21,173 nucleotides of DNA from CAMQVM01 sp044433365 (GTDB lineage Bacteria; Bacteroidota; Bacteroidia; Bacteroidales; Rikenellaceae). The notes below the pieces were generated by a model that had not been told where the DNA came from, did no database searches, and saw only the letters and a list, made by a program, of their open reading frames with translations. Shown here one piece after another: positions 1-8,900 of the stretch. The translations under genes were made by a program, and so were the position numbers. The DNA lies in NCBI GenBank assembly GCA_044433365.1, contig JAWXTR010000048.1, positions 1-21,173 of the forward strand, in the 5' to 3' direction. The stretch's first letter is position 1. Every line of letters starts with the position of its first letter.

Positions 1-78
1 AGATTTTTTGCTATTGAATCGAAAATATAGTGGTTCTATATTGAGATTTAATAGTGAAAAATATCGCTCCAAGAGTGC

Positions 79-115
79 TATTAAGAATATGGCAATAATT
101 GTTTTACACTACTTA
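79..115 (-). repeat. 37-bp dispersed repeat, copy 1 (inverted relative to 14581-14617)
   Basis: The reverse complement of these 37 bases is identical to 14581-14617, inside the repeat nest between uvrA and the lacI-type gene. Identity stops abruptly on both sides. The minus strand has an open frame from about 108 to the window edge, but it has no clear start codon and no recognisable product. The repeat is probably a remnant of a mobile or REP-type element. The element type is not identified. Confidence 0.85.
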
Positions 116-140
116 AATATCTATTTTTACTGAAAAAAGC

Positions 141-182
141 AATTTATAATTTATAATTAATAATTTATAATTAATAAATTAT
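141..182. repeat. heptamer-periodic AT-rich array (6 units)
   Basis: Six consecutive 7-bp units, in order AATTTAT, AATTTAT, AATTAAT, AATTTAT, AATTAAT, AAATTAT. They end two bases before the last codon of the minus-strand DUF2723 gene, so they lie just beyond its stop. The same 7-bp periodicity recurs at several other gene junctions in this window. Confidence 0.8.
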
Positions 183-184
183 AA

Positions 185-3100
185 CTATTCTTGCAACAGC
201 ACCATATATGGCTCTAACACCTTAACAATCTCCTCACGCTTACTATCACTAGCAATCATATAAAGTTTTTGAAGATACATCAAATTCTCGTTAAATGCGT
301 TTCCAATTCTTGACGATTGAGAGCTATTAAACTGCGAAAAATAGTTAAGATATTGGAGTACATGGTCGGCAAATTGCAGAAGTAGTTCGTCGGCTTGAGC
401 AATTTTACCTGCTGCATAGTATGCCTCAATTACAGAGTATGAGTTGTAGCTATGCGATATTTTCGATATTGGTACTTCTTCCATTATTCTATCGAGCACC
501 TCAACAGCTCTTACTGTATCGCCCTCAGCAATAAGCTGCTTAGCTAATCGCCCTGCAATATTGCGAATTTGGATAGAGTTGAAGGTGTATTCGGTAAAGA
601 AGTCGATATTTACACGTGGATCTTTTATGTTACCATACTCAAAATTCATCAGTTTGTCGTATAGATAATCCGAATCAATACGTCCATAGACAAGCGAACG
701 AGTTGCCGATTTGAAAGGCACAAAACGGTAGGTAAAGCCCTCAATTTGGAAATATTCCTGTAGTCCCATATCACTAATTGTAAATGGCTGAGTAAATGAG
801 AATGGACGTGACCAATCTGCGGTACCTATTGCATCTAAAAGAGCCATACGACTACGACGTATGTAGTCATCTTTTAGAGTCAGTGTGATGGTATCTAGTG
901 CCATCTCTGCCTCCTCTGGTAGAATTATTCCACTTTTTATCGCATTTTCCTTGTTTACAGGAATTTTGATTGTGCGTGTAGGGATTATTACATCAGTGCC
1001 ATATCTTTGGCGAAGTGCGCTCTTAACTTGACTATCGTTTTTAAGGAAATCCAAAACCTGCTGAATTGTCATCGGCTCTTTTACGATGTCGGCAACATTT
1101 ACATGAGTATTTGCATCGTAAAACGACTTAGGAAGCGTAAACTCTACAGGTGCACTCTCGTAAGTACGATTACGCATCTGCGCTGCATACCACTCTGAGT
1201 CGAGGTAGCTAAGGTTCATAACCCTAATATCAGTACGTACACCCTCAACCTCTTGACTATACCAAAGAGGGAAGGTGTCGTTGTCGCCATAAGGAAGAAG
1301 CACTGTATTTGGAAGCGTCGACTCAAGATAATTTCTACCAATATCACGAGCAATATAACGGTTGCTACGGTCGTGGTCATCCCAGTTTTCAGCTATCAAT
1401 ATTGTTGGCACTACCATACATATAGCAGTGGCAATAACAGCATTTTTGGTGCTACTTAGTTTTGTTTTTTGAGTTAGGTAGTCGTAAAGACAAAGCACCC
1501 CTAGCCCAATCCAAATTGTAAAGGCATAGAACGAACCTGCAAAAGCATAATCACGCTCACGTGGCTGCATTGGAGGTTGGTTTAGGTAGACTATAATAGC
1601 TACCCCCGTCATTATAAACAACCACATTACAACAGTAAAATTGTTTCTATCTCGTTTTAGTTGGTACATAATACCCACAATTCCCAAAATAAATGGTAGG
1701 AAATAGTAGCGATTGCGTGCAGTATTGTCGGCCATCTCATCAGGAAGCTGAGTTTGAGGACCAATATAAAGCTCATCTATTGGAGTAATTCCCGACATCC
1801 ATCCGCCATTGATTATCTCACCTTGCGATTGAAAATCGTTCTGACGACCTACGAAATTCCAAAGGAAATAACGCCAATACATAAAATTTAACTGGTAGTT
1901 AAAGAAATATTGAAGATTTTCGGCAAATGTAGGAATTACGACAACATCGCCTCCAACTCTTACTCTTTTTCCTTTAACATTAACCCAGTTTTGATACTCC
2001 TTAGCATGTGCAGAGCTATACATACGAGGGAAAAGAACAGTCGTTCCAGGGGCGTATACAACATCATCGGTATAGGTAAGCTCCTCATAGCGTTTTGTCT
2101 CGTCATTATAACGATAAGTGACTTTATCTACATACTCAATAACAGGCGAAGCGTAAGTTTGACCTGTAAAAAGTGGCTGCTTTTCGTATTGGTCACGATT
2201 TAGAACCGAAAGCAGTGCATAAGGGTCGTCAGGATGGTTTGAATTCATTGGAGTATCGGCATAGGCACGAATTACAACTGTTGCATAACTACCATAACCA
2301 AAAATTAGCATTGCAAGCGATAGCAGCACTGTATTTAGTACCACACGCCCCCTTTGGTAGGCACGGTAAGAGCCATAAAGCAGTCCACCAAGCGAAGCAA
2401 GTGCAAAAGTTGCCATACCACTATTTACAGGAAGTGAGAAGGTGTTGACAAAGACTCTATCTACCCATGCACCAAGCTCTACACTCTTTGGAATTATTAT
2501 AAAAAGCAGAGTTGCTAATATTACTACCGAAAACCCAAACGCTTTCCACCAACCTAGCTTATTACGGACTGGATTTAAGCGGTAGTAGTAGACAAACACT
2601 ATTGCTGGAATTGATAGTAGATTAAGAAGATGGATTCCTATAGACAGACCCATAAGATAGGCAACGAGCACAATCCAACGATTAGCATGAGGCTTGTCGG
2701 CATCGTTTTCCCACTTTAAAATTGCCCAAAACACCATCGCTGTAAATAGAGAAGATTGGGCATACACCTCACCCTCAACAGCCGAAAACCAGAATGTATC
2801 GGTAAAGGCGTAGGCAAGTGACCCAACTAAAGCAGCACCAACAACTACCCATGTATCTCCCTTTTCAATCGACTCCTCACTCTTTCCCAAAAGACGACGA
2901 GATAGGTGCGCTATAGTCCAAAACAGAAATGCTATGGTAAGCCCACTAGCTACAGCACTTGCAAAATTGACCATCAAAGCCACCTTTGAAGTATCGGCGG
3001 CAAAAATTGTAAAGATACGATTGATTAGCATAAATAGCGGTGCCCCGGGAGGGTGACCTACCTGCATTTTGTAAGAGGTAGCGATAAATTCGCCACAATC

Positions 3101-3202
3101 CCAAAGACTAGCCGAAGGCTCCATTGTAAGAGCATAGACAAGCGTAGAGATTGCAAAAACTAGCCATCCAAAAAGGAGTGTCGATTTTTTGTAATAGTTC
3201 AT
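185..3202 (-). CDS. DUF2723 family polytopic membrane protein (putative GT117-type glycosyltransferase)
   Basis: A 1005-residue inner-membrane protein. The N-terminus has a first membrane segment (about residues 9-27), then the family's conserved block with SLWDCGEFIATSY and GHPPGAPLF (about 32-58). The Asp and Glu in this block resemble the catalytic acidic loop of GT-C glycosyltransferases. Many further hydrophobic helices follow to about residue 600, then a mostly soluble C-terminal region of about 400 residues whose end looks helical and TPR-like. The DUF2723 family is widespread in Bacteroidota and is often annotated as glycosyltransferase family 117, so a role in transferring sugar from a lipid-linked donor to protein or envelope glycan is plausible but inferred. 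The start at 3202 immediately precedes the first membrane helix. The gene is divergent from the S37 peptidase and no neighbour explains its substrate. Confidence 0.9.
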   Translation of the reverse strand: MNYYKKSTLLFGWLVFAISTLVYALTMEPSASLWDCGEFIATSYKMQVGHPPGAPLFMLINRIFTIFAADTSKVALMVNFASAVASGLTIAFLFWTIAHLSRRLLGKSEESIEKGDTWVVVGAALVGSLAYAFTDTFWFSAVEGEVYAQSSLFTAMVFWAILKWENDADKPHANRWIVLVAYLMGLSIGIHLLNLLSIPAIVFVYYYRLNPVRNKLGWWKAFGFSVVILATLLFIIIPKSVELGAWVDRVFVNTFSLPVNSGMATFALASLGGLLYGSYRAYQRGRVVLNTVLLSLAMLIFGYGSYATVVIRAYADTPMNSNHPDDPYALLSVLNRDQYEKQPLFTGQTYASPVIEYVDKVTYRYNDETKRYEELTYTDDVVYAPGTTVLFPRMYSSAHAKEYQNWVNVKGKRVRVGGDVVVIPTFAENLQYFFNYQLNFMYWRYFLWNFVGRQNDFQSQGEIINGGWMSGITPIDELYIGPQTQLPDEMADNTARNRYYFLPFILGIVGIMYQLKRDRNNFTVVMWLFIMTGVAIIVYLNQPPMQPRERDYAFAGSFYAFTIWIGLGVLCLYDYLTQKTKLSSTKNAVIATAICMVVPTILIAENWDDHDRSNRYIARDIGRNYLESTLPNTVLLPYGDNDTFPLWYSQEVEGVRTDIRVMNLSYLDSEWYAAQMRNRTYESAPVEFTLPKSFYDANTHVNVADIVKEPMTIQQVLDFLKNDSQVKSALRQRYGTDVIIPTRTIKIPVNKENAIKSGIILPEEAEMALDTITLTLKDDYIRRSRMALLDAIGTADWSRPFSFTQPFTISDMGLQEYFQIEGFTYRFVPFKSATRSLVYGRIDSDYLYDKLMNFEYGNIKDPRVNIDFFTEYTFNSIQIRNIAGRLAKQLIAEGDTVRAVEVLDRIMEEVPISKISHSYNSYSVIEAYYAAGKIAQADELLLQFADHVLQYLNYFSQFNSSQSSRIGNAFNENLMYLQKLYMIASDSKREEIVKVLEPYMVLLQE

Positions 3203-3210
3203 ATTTAGGT

Positions 3211-3254
3211 AATGATTAATGATTAACGCCGATAATGATTACTGATTAATCGTT
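3211..3254. repeat. degenerate heptamer tract with hairpin
   Basis: AATGATT occurs at 3211-3217 and 3218-3224, then in register again at 3234-3240, followed by ACTGATT and AATCGTT. The later part folds into a hairpin, GATAATGATTA against TAATCGTTATC at 3231-3257. It lies just upstream of the minus-strand start codon, so it would be in the DUF2723 mRNA leader. Confidence 0.5.
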
Positions 3255-3322
3255 ATCGATGAGAATTTTTATTATTTTTTTATTTCAGCTTAAAAGTAAA
3301 CTCAAGTATAACATAAAACGTA

Positions 3323-3354
3323 CAAAGTTACAAAATATTCCTCTGTAATTAAAA
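3323..3354 (-). promoter_or_regulatory. candidate promoter of the DUF2723 gene
   Basis: On the minus strand, TAACTTTG (3323-3330) fits the Bacteroidota -7 box TAnnTTTG. TTTT, one mismatch from TTTG, lies 20 bases upstream (3351-3354). It would give a leader of about 115 bases. Motif match only. Confidence 0.35.
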
Positions 3355-3615
3355 TTAAGCGATAAGTTTAAAAAAAATAATTGCTCTCTATTTCTGCTTG
3401 TTTGAATATTAAACCGAAAGATAAATTAATTTTTATATATTGATTTCTCATCAAACTACAGAATTTTAATAAAAAATCATTATCAAAAATCCAAAATAAT
3501 CTCTTAGTTTATTACAAATTTTAAATTTTATCTGAAGAAATATCACTAAAATAGTGGCTACAAAGGTGTTTTTTTGATATTTTTGCATTTATTTTGAAAA
3601 AAACTAGAAAATTTC

Positions 3616-3645
3616 TTTGAAATTAAATATTTTTATATAAATTTG
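3616..3645 (+). promoter_or_regulatory. candidate promoter of the S37 peptidase gene
   Basis: TTTG (3616-3619), an 18-base gap, then TAAATTTG (3638-3645), a full match to TAnnTTTG. The predicted leader is about 90 bases. Another -7-like box, TATTTTTG at 3578-3585, has no -33 TTTG at the right distance. Confidence 0.45.
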
Positions 3646-3742
3646 TAATCAAATAATAGGTATTACGATATAATTAACAATTTGTAAAACTTACTATTTA
3701 AATTATTACAAATAATAAATAAAACAATAAAATTACTAATTT

Positions 3743-5056
3743 ATGAAAAGATTTTTTAGTCTACTACTTGTAGCAGCAATGACACTTAGTGGTGCAGTTA
3801 AAGGTTTTTGTAACAATTTTAATAATGAGGCTTCGCTTTCTGAAAGACTCAAAGGGTTGGAGGATGTCGTTTCGGTTGAAAAACTTGAAAGCGATATTTT
3901 TGCAGAAAAATATGTTGTAAAAATTAAACAACCTTTAGATTATAACAAACCTGAACTTGGAGAGTTTACTCAGCGATTTATTCTTTCGCACGTAGACGAA
4001 AACAAACCTATGGTAATTGTTACCGAAGGTTATGGTGCTGCTTATGCGCTAAATCCTAAATATCGTAGCGAGATTTCTACAAAACTTAACACTAATGAGG
4101 TTGTTGTAGAGCACCGCTATTTCCTAGAGTCTACTCCAGAGCCTTGCAACTGGAAATATATGAACGGTTTTAACTCTGCTAACGACCTTCACCGCATATC
4201 TACAATCCTTAAAGAGATTTACAGTGATAAGTGGATTTCAACAGGTATTAGTAAAGGTGGTCAAACATCGATTATCTACCGCACATACTTTCCAGACGAT
4301 GTAGATTTATCGGTTCCTTACGTTGCTCCTGTATGTTTTGGTGTTGAGGATGGTCGCCATGAGCCATTTATTGCTCAGTGTGGTACTCCTACCGATAGAG
4401 CTAAAACTTTAATGTTTCAACGTGAAGTTCTTGTTCGTAAAGCTAAATTAGTTCCTATGCTTAAAGAGCTTGCAACTGAGAAAAAATGGGATTTTAAAGA
4501 TTTATCATTAGAAGAGGTTATCGACTATTGTGTTTTAGAGTATCCTTTCTCTTTCTGGCAATGGGGCTACAGCAGCGACGAAATTCCAGAAATTTCTGAG
4601 GCTTCAGATAAAGAAATTTTCGACTATTTAATGAAAACATCAAGTGCTGACTACTTCGGAACAGACCCTAACGAGCCTTTTTTTGTGCAAGCAGCTACTG
4701 ATTTAGGTTACTATGGCTACGACACTAAACCTCTTCAAGACCTTCTAACTATTGAGTCGGCTCAATACTATCTATACAAACTCTTCCTTCCTAAAGAGGC
4801 TAAAAAAACCAAATTTAACGGCTCTTTAAATCGTGATATTTACAAATATTTAGGTAAAAATGACCCTAATATGATATTTATCTACGGCCAGTTCGATCCT
4901 TGGTCGGCAGCAGCAGTAGACGATAAACTATTTGTTGGCAAAAAGAACATGAAAAAATATGTGCAAGATGGCGGTAGTCATAAAGCTCGTATCGCTACTA
5001 TGCCACAAAATGTTCAAAATGAAATTTGGAACAAAATTGAGCAAGTTATTAAATAA
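3743..5056 (+). CDS. secreted S37 family (prolyl/tripeptidyl aminopeptidase-type) serine peptidase
   Basis: A 437-residue protein with a cleavable-looking signal peptide (MKRFFSLLLVAAMTLSGAV, cut near residues 18-22), so it is probably periplasmic. It has an alpha/beta-hydrolase fold. The nucleophile is Ser170 in GISKGG (a GxSxGG elbow). The likely acid is Asp385 in YGQFDPW, and the likely base is His413 in DGGSHK. This Ser-Asp-Pro-Trp/His arrangement matches the S28/S37 group, and the conserved early segments (TEGYGA, EHRYF) fit S37, the family of Streptomyces prolyl tripeptidyl aminopeptidase. The expected role is removal of N-terminal peptides from oligopeptides for nutrition, but the substrate is inferred. 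It appears monocistronic, with a candidate promoter at 3616-3645 and an intrinsic terminator at 5091-5121. No catalytic residue is missing. Confidence 0.88.
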   Translation: MKRFFSLLLVAAMTLSGAVKGFCNNFNNEASLSERLKGLEDVVSVEKLESDIFAEKYVVKIKQPLDYNKPELGEFTQRFILSHVDENKPMVIVTEGYGAAYALNPKYRSEISTKLNTNEVVVEHRYFLESTPEPCNWKYMNGFNSANDLHRISTILKEIYSDKWISTGISKGGQTSIIYRTYFPDDVDLSVPYVAPVCFGVEDGRHEPFIAQCGTPTDRAKTLMFQREVLVRKAKLVPMLKELATEKKWDFKDLSLEEVIDYCVLEYPFSFWQWGYSSDEIPEISEASDKEIFDYLMKTSSADYFGTDPNEPFFVQAATDLGYYGYDTKPLQDLLTIESAQYYLYKLFLPKEAKKTKFNGSLNRDIYKYLGKNDPNMIFIYGQFDPWSAAAVDDKLFVGKKNMKKYVQDGGSHKARIATMPQNVQNEIWNKIEQVIK

Positions 5057-5090
5057 TAGTTGATAATGCCAATAAAGGTTTGATTTTTAG

Positions 5091-5121
5091 GGGGGTATTC
5101 TTTTGAATACCCCCTTTTTTT
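5091..5121 (+). terminator. strong intrinsic terminator after the S37 peptidase gene
   Basis: A perfect 10-bp stem, GGGGGTATTC (5091-5100) against GAATACCCCC (5105-5114), with a TTTT loop, followed by seven T residues (5115-5121). It lies 34 bases after the stop codon and separates this gene from the carbonic anhydrase gene. Confidence 0.93.
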
Positions 5122-5150
5122 ATTAAATGGTTAAGGTTTTATGATTCTTT

Positions 5151-5180
5151 CTCAGTTATTCTCAGTTATTCTCAGTTATT
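5151..5180. repeat. three exact 10-bp direct repeats upstream of the carbonic anhydrase gene
   Basis: CTCAGTTATT occurs three times with no gaps, followed by a diverged CCCAATTTTA. The 10-bp period is close to one DNA helical turn, so the copies would face the same side of the helix. The array is about 65 bases upstream of the -7 box at 5245. It could be a set of regulator sites or a simple slippage repeat. The sequence alone does not decide. Confidence 0.9.
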
Positions 5181-5219
5181 CCCAATTTTATAGATTTTTT
5201 TATATTTTTAGCGAACTTA

Positions 5220-5252
5220 TTTATGAAAATGTAAAAAACAGTATTATCTTTG
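5220..5252 (+). promoter_or_regulatory. candidate promoter of the carbonic anhydrase-tamB unit
   Basis: TATCTTTG (5245-5252) is a full match to the Bacteroidota -7 box. TTTA (5220-5223), one mismatch from TTTG, lies 21 bases upstream. Transcription would start near 5259, giving a leader of about 47 bases. A short hairpin, ACCCC-TAA-GGGGT at 5274-5286, would lie in that leader about 20 bases before the start codon and could affect translation. Confidence 0.5.
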
Positions 5253-5305
5253 TAGCTACGCAAAAAGTGAACAACCCCTAAGGGGTAGAGTTAAATTTTT
5301 TAATT

Positions 5306-5866
5306 ATGTTACAAGAGGTTTTAAAATACAACAGAGAGTTTGTAGAGAATGGTGGGTATAAACCACACATTACCTCTGCTCTACCAGATAAAAAGGTGGC
5401 TATACTTACCTGTATGGATACCAGATTGGTGGAACTTTTACCAGCAGCTATTGGATTTAAAAATGGCGACGTTAAAATTTTAAAAAATGCAGGTGCGGTT
5501 ATCTCACACCCTTACGGTAGTGTGGTACGTAGCCTTATTGTTGCTATTTATAAACAGGGGGTAGAATCGGTTTGGATTGTAGGTCACTCTGATTGCGGAA
5601 TGAAAGGAATAGATGTCGACGGAATAATCGAGAGCATGATAAAACATGGCATTGAACGCTCTGTTATAGACGATATTGCAAATTCAGGAGTAGATTTTCA
5701 AAAATGGCTAGGAGGATTTTGTTCAACTCGGGAGGCAGTTTTTAATGCTATGGATTTACTAGCCTCACACCCTTTGATTCCTAAGGATATTTCGATTGAA
5801 GGGCTAATTATAGACTCTACAACAGGTGAATTAAGCCATATTCGCTCAATTGAGGCTAGAAAATAG
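5306..5866 (+). CDS. beta-class carbonic anhydrase
   Basis: A 186-residue cytosolic enzyme interconverting CO2 and bicarbonate. The zinc ligands of beta-carbonic anhydrases are all visible: Cys36 in CMDTR, His94 and Cys97 in GHSDCGM. The catalytic dyad Asp38-Arg40 lies in the first motif. The NAGAV segment (61-65) and the conserved glycine-rich turn are also present. The length fits the short beta-CA forms of about 180-200 residues. The start codon is supported by the candidate promoter at 5220-5252 and normal spacing to the first motif. The gene is followed after only 35 bases by tamB, with no promoter or terminator seen between them, so cotranscription is likely. A functional link to tamB is not apparent. 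Confidence 0.93.
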   Translation: MLQEVLKYNREFVENGGYKPHITSALPDKKVAILTCMDTRLVELLPAAIGFKNGDVKILKNAGAVISHPYGSVVRSLIVAIYKQGVESVWIVGHSDCGMKGIDVDGIIESMIKHGIERSVIDDIANSGVDFQKWLGGFCSTREAVFNAMDLLASHPLIPKDISIEGLIIDSTTGELSHIRSIEARK

Positions 5867-5901
5867 CAAAATCGCTGCATAAAAACAGAATATATAAGCC
5901 A

Positions 5902-8900
5902 ATGAAAAAGGGAATAAAAGGATTTTTTGAGATTCTTGCCGCCATAACTTTAACAGTTGTAACGGTTCCTATTATTGTGGCTTTACTTCTGCAAATGGAT
6001 TTTGTTCAAAAGAAACTAACCAATTTTTTATCTGAGCTTGCAAGCGAAAAGGTGGGGGTAGAGGTCTCGGTTGGCTCAGTAAAATATAGAGTACCTCGCA
6101 CTATTACTATCTCCGATTTCTTTGTTGAAAATCCACATCAAGCTCTTGATACAATGCTATTTGTAGACAAAGCAGAGGTGTCAATCTCAAAAATCTCAAT
6201 AGAAGATTTAAAATTTGCAGCCTCCAAAGCTATAGTTTCGGGCGGTATGATAAAGATTGAAAGCGACTCTGTATCGGTAAATATCAAAAAGGTTGTAGAG
6301 AAATTAAAATCTAAAAATCCTCGTACCGATATAAAATTTGGGTTAGATATAGACAAAATTAAGGTCGATTCGTTTATTGTTGCCTACAACAGCAACTTAG
6401 ATAGAAATTTTGAGGTAGGGGTCGATTACGACAAACTCCACATGAGAGAGATGTCGATAAGTGTCGACAAATTTTCACTTTTAAAAGATAGTATCTCTGC
6501 AAAACTTAACGAGCTTTCGTTTGTTGAGCGTAGCGGTGTAAATATTAGCTCCGTAAAGGCTGAGCAGCTAACACTCTCTCCCTCAACAATCGCTGCAAAC
6601 GGAGCATCGCTCCAGATTAATAAATCTACTGTGTCGCTTAGAGATATATCACTAAACTTTAAGGAGTGGAATTTAAGCGATTTTGTAAATAAGGTAAGAA
6701 TGACGGGGCATATTATCAGCAGCAATATAGATATGTCGACTGTAGAGAAGTTTACAGGTAAAAAACGTAATTGGAAAACAAAATTTAGGTTAATTGGTGA
6801 CTTTGATGGCTATGTTTCCGACCTTAATTGCAATATTGTTTCGCTTAGCTTCTACGAAAGCTCAATTCGCTCTACTTCTCTAAATTTAAAGGGTTTACCC
6901 AATATTCAAAATACTATTTTTTCGCTCGATTTAGGCGATTTTATCACTAGTAGTAGCGATTTAGCCCATGTTGCTAACGATTTTACAGGAAAAATAATAG
7001 ATTTGTCGACTTTAAATAGAGTTGGGAAAATCACTATTGGGGGTGATTTTAATGGCAAGATGCTCGATTTTAAATCAAATGGTAAAATCTCAACTTTTGC
7101 AGGAGATGTAGATTTTACAGTTAGTAATATTAAAAAAGGAGACGAATTTAATATTAAAGGTAATGTTGTTGGTCGAAATATTAATGGGGAGACTCTTTTG
7201 GGAGTAAAAACATTAAAAAATGCCAATATTACAGCTTTGGTAGATTGCTATTTAAGAGGTAAAAGCACCAAAATAGATATGAATGGTTCGATAGATTCTG
7301 CTGTTTATAAAGATTATAAATATAGGGGAATTGATGTTAAGGGACTATTTGAGAATCTGCAATTTACAGGCTATGTTGGGGCTAATGATCCAAATATTTC
7401 GTTCAATTTTAATGGGCTTATCGATTATAACGACAAGCTTCCTCGTTATGATTTTGACCTGCTGGTAGATAGAATAAACCTAACCGCTCTTAACTTCAAC
7501 AAACGTGACTCCCTTTCGATTTTTAGCGGCAAGGTGTTGGCAGATGGTACAGGAACTAAACTCGACGATATAAACGGTGATGTTGTTTTTAATGGGCTAC
7601 AATATATTAACCATATTGATACGGTAGAGGTGGGAAAAATCGAAATCGTAGCTGAAAATAATGGAACTACCAAATCACTAACTCTATTTTCCGACTTTGC
7701 CGAAATAAATATCAGCACTAAACAGAGTTACAAAAATATTGTTCCATATTTTACAACCACTTTATCTAAATTTTTACCTGCGCTTCAAAACCCTAAAGAG
7801 AGAGTTTTAAAGGCACAAAATTTGGGTTTAAATAATGATAAAGAGACTAAGGATGCCTACAACAACTACTATGTTGCTACGGTTAATGTGAAGGAGACCA
7901 ATAATGTAGCAAGTATTTTCTTGCCTGGGTTAAATATATCTGAAGATAGTAAACTATCGCTTATTTTCAATCCGCTACTCGACGAATTTACATTTAACTT
8001 TACAAGTAGCAGCATTGAAAAGGAGAACTATTGGGCAAAAGAGATAAATGTACTAACACGTAGTGTTGGCGACTCAATTTCAATATTTTCTAAGGCTAGC
8101 CAGCTAAATATTGGCTCTCTATTTCTTCCAAATATGAAGATTATAGGTGGAGTAAAAGACGACTTTATAGATATTTCGGCTGGATTTGAAAACACCTTTG
8201 ATAATTCGAATGCACTTATTAACATAAATTCTAATTTATTTAAGAGTAGTGATGGATTTACAAAGGCCATTTCACAAATAAAATCATCGTATATTAACTT
8301 TTCTGGACAACGTTGGGATTTAGAGAGTAATAATATTACAATCGATACCACACAAGTAGATATAAATTCATTTAGCATGCGAAGTGGCAATGAATCTATT
8401 CTTGTAGATGGAGTTGTATCTAAATCGCCAAATGACACTCTTTCGGTAGATGTTTCAAAACTAAAATTGGGCGGATTTTCTCTATTTACAAAACAGCTTG
8501 GCTACAATCTAAAAGGAAATCTTAATGGAAATGCAAAACTATACTATAAAGATAGCGGACGTAATTTTTTGACCAACTTTACTATTGAGGATATTTTTAT
8601 AAACGACTATGAAATACCTAATTTATCCTTAAAAAGCGATGAATTTAGAGGAAATCTTACTAAATACAGACTCTCTACTCCCACTAGCGATATTATAGAT
8701 GCAACATTTAACCATAAAGAATTTAAATTTCTGGCTAAGGTAAAGATTGACGATATAGATATAAAACCGCTTGAACCGCTACTAAAGGTTATTGGCTCGG
8801 ATTGTGAAGGGCAAGGATCGATTGATATTACGGTCGACAATTTAGAGAGACCTCTAAATATTAATGGCGATGTGGATATTAAAAATATGGCAATAACTGT

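Larger units (their letters stand above)
3203..3742. other. 540-bp gene-free divergent intergenic region
   Basis: Very AT-rich spacer between the divergently transcribed DUF2723 and S37 peptidase genes. No coding frame or RNA gene was recognised. It holds candidate promoters for both genes (3323-3354 minus, 3616-3645 plus), a degenerate heptamer tract at 3211-3254, and a hairpin at 3231-3257 (11-bp stem with one G-T pair) in the leader of the minus-strand gene. The size is large for two promoters alone. Confidence 0.7.

Noticed and set aside
1..108. Open minus-strand frame running off the left edge
   Set aside because: About 36 codons with no start codon and no recognisable domain; part of it is the 37-bp dispersed repeat.
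1007..2448. Several plus-strand frames of 63-97 codons inside the DUF2723 gene
   Set aside because: Shadow frames of a clear 1005-residue membrane protein on the other strand, with no independent support.
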